NCBI GenBank assembly: GCA_016617855.1
Contig: JAECUM010009728.1
Span: forward strand, 53,810-117,809
Source: Megalonaias nervosa
Lineage: Eukaryota; Mollusca; Bivalvia; Unionida; Unionidae
Length of the DNA: 64,000 nt
Reading direction: 5' to 3'
The stretch's first letter is position 1, and each line of letters begins with the position of its first letter. Both the position numbers and the translations under genes were made by a program. Below are positions 39,861 through 48,201 of the stretch, in pieces. Under the pieces are notes generated by a model. It did not search any database. It saw nothing but the letters and a program-made list of their open reading frames with translations, and was not told where the DNA came from.

Positions 39861-41210
39861 CATCGTCCAAAATTACTACCGTTTACCTTTTAACCCTATA
39901 TACCTACCTACCTTAATTATCTTTCCAACCTTTAACTAACGGTTAGTTAATTGTTAGTGCTATTATACAAGCCCTCTGTGGCACTGAAGGCAGTATCATT
40001 AATGGGATTCATCAAGCACTGCAACATAAGTACATGAATCCCAATAAATAGACAAAGGTTTCATAACCTTAAAACTTATTAACTTTTTACCTACCCTTCC
40101 TACCATCCCATCCTGTTCCAAGCTCATTTCAAGCGCAAAACAATCCCTTAAATAATCAAATCATGTAATTAGTGCCGCTATCATACAGGTTGCTAGGAAT
40201 TCAAATAGATGCCTTCTGTGTAGCCGTGGCATACGGTTGATCACCCACATAAGGGTGGTACTTGTCAGTGAGCGGGCCGATGCTACACTTGCACCTACTG
40301 CCCCCTGCGGCACGGTAGGCGGTATTATGAATGAGATCCGTTGGCAGCCAAATTCCCCCCATGACCATTTCTCTTAATACAAATCCAGCCATACTAACAT
40401 CTTACTCCCTTTCTTTCTACATTTCAAGATATAGTGGATCATTTAATACATAAGCTAACAAAAACTGACCCACTAAATTTAGATGCTATAAGGTGGCTTT
40501 AATCATAGCCATCAGGACCAGCTACACAATGTGGCAACGACTTGAGTACCTAACGTAATAAACATAGTGTAAGACCAAAATTAGCTTTATTAGGTGGCTA
40601 AAATCCAAAGTCATCAGGACCAGCCGCACAATGAGGCAAATTAATTACTTATTTAGGATATATGACCCATAATTAGATATATAAAGTGGCAAAAGAAACA
40701 GCCATCAGGGCCTCCGCACAAGGCGAAAACCATTAGAATTAAAGTAAGTCTCCCCAGATATTAACTTTACAATTAACTGCCCATTAAAGTTGTTTAGGTT
40801 GGTCCACTGTATCAACATTACCTATACAAGCAGCACAATAGTTTCAAACTTCATAACTATGTCATGACTACATCGTTTACTTTTCGGAAACATGTGATCC
40901 AAAAAAGAACCCAGATATACAGAGCCTTCTTCCCGTCAACACCCATCCTGCCTTTCCACTGCCGGACGTTTTAAACTTGCTGTGTGAGTGAGTGCGTGTG
41001 GGTCTATTCCCACTCACCACCTTGCCCGTGGGACATTACGCCCCTAAAACGGAAAACATCAATCAGCACACTATGTGTGCATTGTGGGATACGGCACTAT
41101 TCCGTCCCCCTCGAAAAAAATCAATCAGCCCCCCCCCCGGGGGGGAAGTAACCGGTTGCGCATGCCCTAATGGGCGAATGCGACCTTAATTCAAACAATA
41201 ACAACAACAA
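39861..41210 (+). other. LINE 3' region and a second 5'-like LINE segment
   Basis: No gene. 39950-40060 and 40290-40345 share a related CCCTCTGTGGCAC...GGCAGTATxATxAATG sequence, like two LINE 3' ends. 40485-40730 holds three copies of the 5'-region motif, and 40930-41035 resembles 33740-33900. A C10/G7 run lies at about 41130. It ends with AACAATAACAACAACAACAG (41191-41210), a tail typical of I-type elements, directly before Element 1 resumes. Confidence 0.5.
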
Positions 41211-41239
41211 CAGTCTGACCATCCATTGTTAATGCGTCA

Positions 41240-41583
41240 ACCTGTCAAGACTAGCAAAGCTGAGCGAAGCACACGTTCATTTGCATCCTGTCAGGCAAAA
41301 CCTGATACCAAAGCCTGAAGAGATTTAAAATGTCAGGATGCTGAGAAGTGGCACAAGACCTGAGAGAAGAGCTCTGCAGAGAAGAAATAAAAAGGAACGA
41401 GAAGAATGGACCGAGAAGTACAGACTTCAGAAGCAGCAACAGCAACAACAACAGCAGCAGGAGCCAGACAGAGGTTTTGTCGACTGTCGTGTGGACAGTA
41501 AAGAGTTCTTCTCCTTCCGCAGAATCAGACCCTATCCTGTGGGAAAGCCTGCAGCCAGACGGAAACGCAATCTTAGAGGATAA
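41240..41583 (+). pseudogene. Gene X, left copy (Gln-rich coiled-coil protein), broken
   Basis: The frame reads NLIPKPEEI, then a TAA, then a diverged RNKKEREEWTEKYRLQKQ helix, a Gln-rich run (about 41430-41460) and EPDRGFVDCRVDSKEFF...GKPAARRKRN. It is clearly the relative of 46840-46474. No known family. Its promoter was split from it by the LINE. A histone-type stem-loop lies 27 nt after the stop. Confidence 0.6.
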
Positions 41584-41609
41584 GAGATTGCCACAACCCA
41601 AAACAAAAC

Positions 41610-41646
41610 AGCCCTTTTCAGGGCTACCCAATAAATCTAGAAAAGA
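41610..41646 (+). terminator. Histone-type 3' stem-loop and purine box after gene X
   Basis: AGCCCTTTTCAGGGCT at 41610-41625 is a perfect 6-bp stem with a TTTC loop, followed by ACCCA. It fits the histone mRNA rule GGYYYTTYTNARRRCC in all but the first pair, and the 3' flank ACCCA is that of histone genes. CTAGAAAAGA at 41637-41646 resembles the purine-rich histone downstream element bound by U7 snRNA. Confidence 0.7.
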
Positions 41647-41905
41647 TATACTACTCTATTGCAAAAATTTGTCTGAATTTGTGTGTTCGTCTGTGAGTGC
41701 GTTTGTAAACAAATAAAACAGAAGTGTGCCTATAAACCCTTCGTTTCCCTGGCTCTGTAGGATAGTGAGTGTGTTTGTTTTAGGATTGTATGTATGAGTC
41801 ATAATGAAGTGTGTTTGTTTGTAGGTAAAAAGTGAACGTGTTTCTTTTCGGTCCGCGCGTTCCATGTTTTGATGGTGATGTGGGTATTGTTATTTTTGTG
41901 TAAGG

Positions 41906-41942
41906 GGTGTTTCCCTTCACGTCCGTGCTTCAGGCATATAAC
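41906..41942 (+). promoter_or_regulatory. Promoter box and TATA of gene Y (left)
   Basis: TTTCCCTTCACGTCCGTG (41910-41927) and CATATAA (41936-41942). The box is shared with genes X and Z. Downstream TCGTCACTCTGGCTACCCAT is conserved in the right arm. Confidence 0.55.
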
Positions 41943-41996
41943 TCTGAACGTTCGTCACTCTGGCTACCCATCGTTGACGTATCAAGACTAAAGAAA

Positions 41997-42440
41997 ATGA
42001 GTAGGATTGCCACACTTATTGAACTCCAGATGCACCTGGAATATGCCCGGCGTCTGCTGGATGAGCTAGCCATACAGGCTGTCGCAGAGGAAGCCAAAAT
42101 TGAAGAGGAGGAGAAAAAGAATAAAGGAGAAGAGAAGAAAACAATTTTGCCTCACCTCATCCTGAGGCAAACGGGTGAAGTGAAGCCCATGGTGAGGACA
42201 CCACTTCAGCAACAAGCACCACAGCCACTACCACCACCACCAAGGTCCATGGTTCCACAGATAGAAAATTGGGAATTGGATTGGCAAAGAAAAGAGTGGG
42301 AGCCTCAGCGACCACAACATCCACGGGTGCAGAATAGACGAAGCGGACAAGAACCAGTTTTCACTATCCCTCAAACTGAGGAATGGGATAGTGAAGCCAA
42401 TCATACCCACTCTGCGCATCCAACCACAAGAATAAATTGA
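41997..42440 (+). CDS. Gene Y, left copy (helical, charged, Pro-rich protein)
   Basis: 147 residues from ATG 41997, conserved with 46079 in the right arm. The N-terminal helix MSRIATLIELQMHLEYARRL continues to LLDELAIQA, then Lys/Glu-rich coiled coil, ILPHLILRQ and a Pro/Gln-rich C-terminal half. No known family. The LxxLQxxLxxAxxLLDxLA pattern is echoed in gene Z. Open in both arms. The histone-type stem-loop seen after right Y is missing here. Confidence 0.6.
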   Translation: MSRIATLIELQMHLEYARRLLDELAIQAVAEEAKIEEEEKKNKGEEKKTILPHLILRQTGEVKPMVRTPLQQQAPQPLPPPPRSMVPQIENWELDWQRKEWEPQRPQHPRVQNRRSGQEPVFTIPQTEEWDSEANHTHSAHPTTRIN

Positions 42441-42452
42441 GACAACGATTCT

Positions 42453-42481
42453 CCACTATGAACAGATAGAAAGTATAGTGG
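42453..42481. repeat. Small hairpin after gene Y
   Basis: CCACTAT and ATAGTGG pair over a 15-nt loop, 12 nt after the Y stop. Not of the histone type. Confidence 0.3.
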
Positions 42482-42598
42482 ATTTTGTTAGTATTAGTGT
42501 GTTGTTTTGTATAAAGATTTATTTTAGGTTAGCACTCAGATCACTTTGGGGTTGTTTGGGGTTGTTTGGTATGTGATATGGGTAGTTGGTGAGAGGGG

Positions 42599-42632
42599 AT
42601 GTTTTCCTTCAAGTCCCTGTTTGAGGTATATG
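42599..42632 (+). promoter_or_regulatory. Promoter box and TATA of gene Z (left)
   Basis: GATGTTTTCCTTCAAGTCCC at 42599-42618 followed by TATATGA at about 42628; a variant of the shared box. Confidence 0.5.
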
Positions 42633-42678
42633 AAGCATAGCGTTCGTCATTCGCACCATTCAGCATTGAATAACAAAA

Positions 42679-43017
42679 ATGGCTTCTAACCACATGGACA
42701 AGATGATGAAGTTGTAAGAAGTGGTGGACGAACTGGGAATGGTGCTAGAGCTGTTGGTTAGATTGTTATAGCCCCCACCGATTAAAGATGGCGATCAATA
42801 ATTTAAAAAGGCCATGGAACGATTAAGAGACATCCTCAAGGAGGAAAAAGAGGAAAAGGAGGACAAAGAGGAAAAAGAACAGATAAGAACTTATAACGAA
42901 AAATGGATGACAGAAGAAAAAACGGAAAGAGAAAAGAGGAGGCAAAGGAAAATGAAGAGGAGAAGGAGGAGAAAAGAAGAAGGCGAAAATGTGATGGAGA
43001 AGATGAGAAGTTGGTGA
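42679..43017 (+). pseudogene. Gene Z, left copy (KE-rich helical protein), broken
   Basis: Starts MASNHMDKMMKL followed by a TAA, then EVVDELGMVLELLVRLL, further stops, and a frame-shifted Lys/Glu-rich part (RDILKEEKEEKEDKEEKEQ, then Lys/Arg-rich). Matches 44921-44581. Highly charged single-helix composition; function unknown. A stem-loop follows 39 nt after the stop. Confidence 0.55.
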
Positions 43018-43055
43018 ATGAGAAGAAGAGAGGAGATAATAAAAGAAAGAAAAAA

Positions 43056-43091
43056 GGCCCTTTTCAGGTCCGCTTCATTCCCTCGAAAAGA
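43056..43091 (+). terminator. Histone-type 3' stem-loop and purine box after gene Z
   Basis: GGCCCTTTTCAGGTCC at 43056-43071, five of six pairs formed, preceded by an A-run as in histone mRNAs. CTCGAAAAGA at 43082-43091 matches the box after gene X. Confidence 0.6.
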
Positions 43092-43619
43092 TGTATATTC
43101 TCTATTGCCTAAAAATAAATTTATTTGATTTTTTTTGTGATAGATTTATGTCGACCAATCTCTACTCCATTTGCCCCTATAGTAACGCGTATTCAGGTCA
43201 TCCGCTTGCCACACTGTTCCGCCCGATTGAGGTCAGCCTCTTGCAACATTGTTGCCAGTGTCCACTACATTGATGACAACCATGTTCAATTCCTATTGTC
43301 CCTAGACAGTCCCAATCCATTGTCGCTATACATTCCTATGTTCAATTCCCCTTGTCCCTAGATAGTCCCACTCATGTTAAAATAACTTTTGTCCCTATAT
43401 TGCACGGACCATGTCTGTAATGCTAATTCCCATTGTCCCTATAAATATTGTCCCTCTAGGGCAAACTCACTATCTTAACATTAAAGTCCCATAGTCCCTA
43501 TATCGTCCCCATTCATTACTGATGCATTAAACGTTTGTCACTGTCACTGTTATCGGCTTCTGATGCTATGATGTAGTATTCAGTACAATGGACCCATGGA
43601 CAAAGACACGTATGTACAT
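43092..43619. repeat. Centre of the inverted repeat: degenerate TTGTCCCTATA repeats
   Basis: No gene. About eight imperfect copies of TTGTCCCTATA lie between 43295 and 43515. The first 150 bp still resemble 44345-44440 in inverted orientation. Confidence 0.5.
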
Positions 43620-43997
43620 TCAAAATTGTCTAGGTCTTCCGTTAATACCAATAATCACGTTAACGATCACTGCCGTTAAATCAGCCCACTCAGTGTTGTG
43701 CGTTCTGGGCAGCACATGTTGGTATACAAGGAAAGCATATGCGTATTGCCGAGTTCTGTGAAAAAGTGTTAGCATAGTGTACAGTGTAGAATTTGTGTCT
43801 CCGACGTTGTGGTCCAGGATGGACGACGTGAAAGGTAGGTACAAATTGTTCACTCCACCCATAACATTATAAGTTGTAATTTTCATGCTTCTTCTGTGAA
43901 CCCTTGCCTGCTGTTTGCTTCTATTTAATGTTTCAGCCATTTTTCGTACAAGGGGAGGAGGTGTCGAAGCCTGCAACTGCAAAATGTTGCGGTACAC
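43620..43997 (-). CDS. Unassigned 125-residue frame at the centre
   Basis: Starts MYRNILQLQASTPPPLVRKM. No domain recognised and no counterpart in either arm. It could be host or element sequence or a chance frame; included because it is the only sizeable frame in the unique centre. Confidence 0.25.
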   Translation of the reverse strand: MYRNILQLQASTPPPLVRKMAETLNRSKQQARVHRRSMKITTYNVMGGVNNLYLPFTSSILDHNVGDTNSTLYTMLTLFHRTRQYAYAFLVYQHVLPRTHNTEWADLTAVIVNVIIGINGRPRQF

Positions 43998-44504
43998 TCT
44001 GACAAAACGTCAAGTTCACTGTGTCCGATCGATGATGTTGTGATGTATATACATAGATATAAAGCCTCAAATGTTTCTGTCATAAGACCATTTTTTATGA
44101 GGCGCTGTAGCGGACAATATGTGGTCCAATGAGAAAGATGAAGTTGACATTTAAATGTCGTAAGTAGTATATGGGGTCGGTATAGCGACTATGGAAAATA
44201 CATTACAGACACCCCACCACCCCACCCCCGTCGCTTTGGTGAAAAGATTTATTGCGAGAAAATCAAAGCCCTGGGTCGCTTTAGAGACAAAAGGTTGGGT
44301 CTATATAGCGACAAGGAAAATGGCACAGGTGGGGTGACGACAAGGTATTGGAGATTGGTAACAATGTGGCAAGTGGCTGACCTCAATACGCGCGGTTACC
44401 ACTCTAGGTAGGGACAAAATACAGGAGACATAGACATATATAAACACATAGATAATACATATAGGCTAGAAAGAAGAGATATCTTTTTGAGGTATATGAA
44501 AGTG
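43998..44504. other. Centre, right side: non-coding
   Basis: No gene seen. It contains TATAGCGACTATGG- and CTATATAGCGACAAGG-type sequences related on the other strand to the repeats at 43295-43515, and inverted homology to 43182-43240. Confidence 0.4.
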
Positions 44505-44520
44505 GCCCGAGGGCCTTTGG
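44505..44520 (-). terminator. Degenerate stem-loop after gene Z'
   Basis: On the minus strand AAAGGCCCTCGGGCCAC keeps a GGCCC/GGGCC stem but the loop is shortened. CTCAAAAAGA follows at about 44490-44499. It appears to be a decayed form of the stem-loop at 43056. Confidence 0.4.
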
Positions 44521-44580
44521 GTTTCCTCTTCTTCTTCTTCTAATTTCTTCTTTTTCTCCACCAACTTCTTATCTTTTGTT

Positions 44581-44921
44581 CTACACTTTTTGTCTTCTTC
44601 TTATTCTTTTCCTCCTCCTTTTTTCCTTCTCCTTCTCCTCCTCTTCTTTTTTTCTCTTTTTATTTTCTTCTTCCTTTTCTATCTTTTCATTCCATTCTCT
44701 CATCTGGATTCTATCTTCTTCATCTTCTTTCTCCTCCTTTTCCTCTTTTATCTTGTCATTCAATATGCCTTTCCCTTCTTTAAATTGTTTATCTCCATAG
44801 CCAATCTGTGTGGGCTATAAGATTTAAACTGCATTGCTACCAGCATCTCCTCCACCATGTCTAGGGTATCTACTACCTCTTGTAACTTCATTATTTTCTT
44901 CAAATAGTTGTTTGTTGCCAT
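44581..44921 (-). pseudogene. Gene Z', right copy (KE-rich helical protein), frameshifted
   Basis: The N-terminal part is better preserved than in the left arm: MATNNYLKKIMKLQEVVDTL then DMVEEMLVAMQ. A TGA near 44763 and a frame change lead into KIKEEKEEKEDEEDRIQ and a Lys/Arg-rich end. The purine-rich coding strand produces Ser/Phe-rich shadow frames on plus. Confidence 0.55.
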
Positions 44922-44966
44922 TACTGACTATTCAGTGTTGAATGGCGCGAATGACGAGCGCTATGA

Positions 44967-45004
44967 TTTATATACTCCAAGCACGGACGTGAAGGAAAAC
45001 ATCC
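44967..45004 (-). promoter_or_regulatory. Promoter box and TATA of gene Z'
   Basis: GATGTTTTCCTTCACGTCCG and GTGCTT on the minus strand, then TATATAAA at 44967-44974, then CGTCATTCGCGCC as in left Z. Confidence 0.6.
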
Positions 45005-45049
45005 TTTACACTGACTTCACATATTATATACTATCCACACAAACGATCG

Positions 45050-45360
45050 CGAATGCGTAAAAAACACACACTATACTATCCACACAAACTGGAAGAGAAG
45101 AAAAAACACACCATACTATCCACAAAGACTAGAAGAGAAGAAAAAACACACCATATCTACTATCCACACAAACAAACACGAATGCATAAAACCCACCATA
45201 CCTGCTATCCACACAAACGGACACGAATGCATAAAACACACACACTATACTATCCACACAGACGGGAAGAGAAGAAAAAACACACCATACCTACTATCCA
45301 CACAAACGGGAAGAGAAGAAAAACATACCATACCTACTATCCACACATACGTAAGCGAAC
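45050..45360. repeat. ~45-bp minisatellite between Z' and Y'
   Basis: About seven imperfect units with CTATCCACACAAAC and GGAAGAGAAGAAAA. Absent at the matching left-arm position (42482-42600). Confidence 0.7.
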
Positions 45361-45362
45361 AC

Positions 45363-45445
<83 letters not shown>

Positions 45446-45452
45446 ACACACC
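45361..45452. repeat. (CA)n microsatellite
   Basis: Nearly perfect CA dinucleotide run of about 90 bp; source of spurious Thr/His and Cys/Val frames. Confidence 0.98.
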
Positions 45453-45520
45453 AGTAAAAGAGTGAGTGGTTATAGTCACACTACTCCACTTTCACACAAA
45501 TTGGCAACTTGAATAGTGTC

Positions 45521-45556
45521 TCATTTCTAGAGATCAAGTTAACCCTGAGAAGGGCT
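45521..45556 (-). terminator. Histone-type 3' stem-loop and purine box after gene Y'
   Basis: Minus strand AGCCCTTCTCAGGGTT (45556-45541) forms six pairs including one G-T; the loop TTCT is allowed by the histone rule. CTAGAAATGA follows at 45530-45521. It is 89 nt after the Y' stop. Confidence 0.6.
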
Positions 45557-45644
45557 GTTTTTTCCTTTTAAGAACTCTAATTGCTCCTGGTTAATGCTGG
45601 CACCTCCCAGGTCGGGCACCACACACGCATCTCCTACTCCAATC

Positions 45645-46079
45645 TTATTCCCAATTCAGTGTTGTTCTTGGGAGTGCAGAGGGGGCTTGAGTTGCTTCAC
45701 TATCCCAATCTTCCCTCTCTGGGATAGTGAATGCTTCCCTCCTTCTCCTATACCATACCCGTGGATGATGAAGTTGTGGTGCTGGTAGAGGTTGTGGTAC
45801 TAGTAGAGGTTGTGGTACTGGTAGTGGATATGGTGCTGGTTGTCGTGCTGGTACTGGCTGCGGAGGCGTCCTCACCTCAGGTTTGACCTCACACACAGGA
45901 CTTAACATGAGGTGAGGCAGGATCCTTTCCTCCTTCTCTTTCTTCTTTTTCCTCTTCTCTTCCGCCTCTTTTATTCTGGCTTCCTCCTGTATTGCCTCCA
46001 TAGCCAGTTGGTCTAAAAGTCGCCTGGCATATCCCAGGTGCATTTGGAGTTTTAAAAGCTTGGCAATTCTGTTATTCAT
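45645..46079 (-). CDS. Gene Y', right copy
   Basis: 144 residues: MNNRIAKLLKLQMHLGYARR continuing to LLDQLAMEA, Lys/Glu-rich coiled coil, RILPHLMLSP, then Pro/Val/Gln-rich repeats. Open frame like its left relative despite roughly 30% residue differences, so the protein may have been selected after the copies separated. The stem-loop is kept here. Confidence 0.6.
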   Translation of the reverse strand: MNNRIAKLLKLQMHLGYARRLLDQLAMEAIQEEARIKEAEEKRKKKKEKEERILPHLMLSPVCEVKPEVRTPPQPVPARQPAPYPLPVPQPLLVPQPLPAPQLHHPRVWYRRRREAFTIPEREDWDSEATQAPSALPRTTLNWE

Positions 46080-46130
46080 CTTCAATGTTGATACGTCAAC
46101 GATGGATAGCCAGACTGACGATCGCCCCGC

Positions 46131-46168
46131 TTTATATACTTGAAGCACGGACGTGAAGGAAAACATCC
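46131..46168 (-). promoter_or_regulatory. Promoter box and TATA of gene Y'
   Basis: GATGTTTTCCTTCACGTCCG then TGCTT, TATATAAA at 46131-46138, then TCGTCAGTCTGGC with an initiator-like TCAGTC. The best-preserved copy of the shared cassette. Confidence 0.65.
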
Positions 46169-46403
46169 CCTGATACCAGAACTTAAAATGCCCATATCAT
46201 CACCAAAAAACATGGAACGCGCGGACCTAAAAGAAACACTCACGTTGATTTTTTTTTCTACTTACAAACACAGACATTCATTATTCGACATGACAGAGAA
46301 ACGAAGTGTGGATTTTTACTGACAAAAGAAACGAAGTGCTTATAGACACACTTCAATTTTTGAAAACATAAACACACAATTTTTTGGCAATTGAATTAGT
46401 ATG
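46169..46403. other. Spacer between X' and Y'
   Basis: No gene; inverted-homologous to 41650-41900 of the left arm. Confidence 0.5.
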
Positions 46404-46441
46404 TCTTTTCTAGAGTATTGGGGGTAGCCCTGAAAAGGGCT
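46404..46441 (-). terminator. Histone-type 3' stem-loop and purine box after gene X'
   Basis: Minus strand AGCCCTTTTCAGGGCT (46441-46426), identical to the left copy, followed by ACCCC and CTAGAAAAGA (46413-46404). It is 33 nt after the X' stop. Confidence 0.7.
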
Positions 46442-46473
46442 GTTTTTGTTGACGGGGAGTGATAGCAATCTTT

Positions 46474-46603
46474 TTACTGTCTAAGATTGCGTCCCCGTCT
46501 GGCTGCAGGCTTTCCTACACGATACGGCCTGCTTCTGCAGAAAGAGAAGGAGAACTCTTTGGTGTCCACACGGCAGTCAACAAAACCTCTGTCTGGTTCC
46601 TGC

Positions 46604-46637
<34 letters not shown>

Positions 46638-46840
46638 CTCTCTGCTTCTGAAATCAGTACTTCTCTGTCCATTCTTCTTGTTCTTTCTTGATTTCCTCTC
46701 TGAAGACCTCTTCTTCCAGGTCTTGGGCTATTGTTAACATCCTGACATTCTCTATCTCTTCAGGCTTTGGTATCAGGTTTAGCCTGACACGATGTAAATT
46801 CACGTAAGCATCGTTCAGCTAGTCTGGAAGGCATGTTCAT
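46474..46840 (-). pseudogene. Gene X', right copy, two breaks
   Basis: Starts MNMPSRLA; after a frame change comes LNLIPKPEEIENVRMLTIAQ, DLEEEVFREEIKKEQEEW, a TGA, a Gln run of about eleven and EPDRGFVDCRVDTKEF, ending RRGRNLRQ. It is a more coherent reading of X than the left copy: helical N-terminus, Gln-rich middle, basic C-terminus. No family recognised. Confidence 0.6.
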
Positions 46841-46887
46841 AGATAGACGAGTCAACCATGGATGGCCAGACTGGAGACCGACCCGCT

Positions 46888-46923
46888 TTATATGGTTCAA
46901 ACGCGGACGCGATAGAAAACATA
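46888..46923 (-). promoter_or_regulatory. Promoter box and TATA of gene X'
   Basis: GTTTTCTATCGCGTCCGCG followed by ATATAAAGC, then a CAGTCTGGCCATCCATGG initiator region. Intact here, whereas the left copy is split between 16254 and 41211. Confidence 0.55.
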
Positions 46924-47149
46924 CCTACTGGGATTTTTGTTGAGTCGAAACGTTATGAGAGCTAATGTCATGCTGAGGGATAGAGAGAAGTCAAAGAGCA
47001 TATATTCACAGTCTTTTTTGAAAACAAACGACAGACACATTTTTTTTTCAAAACTCAACATTTTTTATTCAAACAAACAATTAACTACTAACAATTAACA
47101 ATAACATCAAACAAACCTTTTTGACAAGGTTGACAACATTGTGAAATCA
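46924..47149. repeat. Post-protease spacer, single repeat unit
   Basis: Homologous to 15798-16240 but with only one unit of the ~115-bp repeat (about 47040-47130). No gene. Confidence 0.5.
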
Positions 47150-47666
47150 TGTAAGATTTCCACTGATGAAAGTCATGAGGCCATTGGTGTACACTACGGT
47201 TCCTAGCTAAAGACAAAAGATAGCCATAATGGTCACAAAACTATCGATCTACTTTCTCATCGTGTCTAGAAGAGTTACGATGAAAATAAGTCACTAAATG
47301 TTCTAAAGAATGTCCAAGACTGCATTGATGAAGAAAATATACACAATATTGTCCACACACCATGGAATCTCTGCCTTGTAATTTCACATTATTGAATCGT
47401 GTCGTCTGTGCATGTCTTCTCATAAAGTCAATGTTGTCTTCCAAAGGGGGTAATCAATACGAATCAAAATACTCCACACAATCCTCTTTAGGGAAGTAGA
47501 CGGCTACCCAGTGGGTTCCTGGGAGATGACTGTCGTCCATGTTGATGACATAAGCTTGATGGTCTTGAGGTTTGCGATGAGGTAGTTCATCTTTAACGCA
47601 CACATGATTCCAAGAAGCAGTGTACGAACTATTGTTCAAAAGGTAATAAAGTTCCCAGGTATCCAT
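47150..47666 (-). pseudogene. PRO: Protease, right copy
   Basis: Starts MDTWELYYLLNNSSY. GTHWVAVYF and FDSY are kept, then a stop near 47454. RFNNVKLQG and MVCGQYCVYF continue in the frame ending 47241. The catalytic Cys, His and acidic residues are all present, unlike Element 2, but split by breaks different from those of the left arm. Confidence 0.75.
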
Positions 47667-47692
47667 TTTTTCTTCTTGTTTTGTTGTTTTTT

Positions 47693-48196
47693 TCCACAGG
47701 TAATGAAAAGTCATCAATTTAATTCTGACTTTTTGTTTGAAAATCTCTGACAAGTAACCGTTTCTTCGCCTCGTCTCCGCACTCTGGGCTAAGAGAGCTT
47801 CGATGCGATAGATCTCTAGAGTAGCCAATGGAGGGCAGGAATGATCACGCAAGCCTTTATATCATTCATGTAACACTACTTCTTCTGAGATGAGACTCCA
47901 AACGTCCTCCAGATACTCCTCAATTTTTCTTCTTGACTCATCATCAGACATTTATAGTGTTGAATTTGACTGGGATGATCGTTTTGACATACATAGCAAT
48001 CTTTCTTGATGAATTCCGTAATTTTATCCGCCAGGTGTTTGGCAAAACAGGACACTAAATGTTGTTCTTGTTCTGGCCATCTGGACGTGACCACTACGTC
48101 CTCTTCGTCTTGGTCTTCGGGTTCTGCTTTCACGGTATCCTCCCATTCCATTTCCAAAGATTCTCTACCGTTCAAAGAGGGATAAGTGTCTTCCAT
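47693..48196 (-). pseudogene. Acidic Cys/His protein, right copy
   Basis: Starts MEDTYPSLNGRESLEMEWED; the cluster CYVCQNDHPSQIQHYKC is kept. A frame change near 47880 follows, and the terminal stop (TGA in the left arm) reads TGG here, so the frame runs into the protease gene. Confidence 0.55.
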
Positions 48197-48201
48197 AGTT
48201 T

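Larger units (their letters stand above)
41211..43240 (+). mobile_element. Element 1, left copy, distal part with X-Y-Z genes
   Basis: Sequence inverted-homologous to 46880-44340 resumes here after the nested retrotransposon and Element 2. It carries gene X (broken), gene Y (open) and gene Z (broken), each with a relative in the right arm. Homology is clear to about 43115 and fades through about 43240 (for example 43180-43240 against 44345-44400). Confidence 0.8.

Noticed and set aside
44576..44820. Ser/Phe/Leu-rich hydrophobic plus-strand frames
   Set aside because: Complement of the Lys/Glu-rich gene Z'; polypyrimidine strand, not membrane proteins.
45053..45479. Thr/His-rich and Cys/Val-rich open frames
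   Set aside because: They are translations of the minisatellite and (CA)n microsatellite.
41240..46840. Genes X, Y or Z as histone genes because of their 3' ends
   Set aside because: I looked for H2A, H2B, H3 and H4 signatures and found none; the proteins are coiled-coil and low-complexity.
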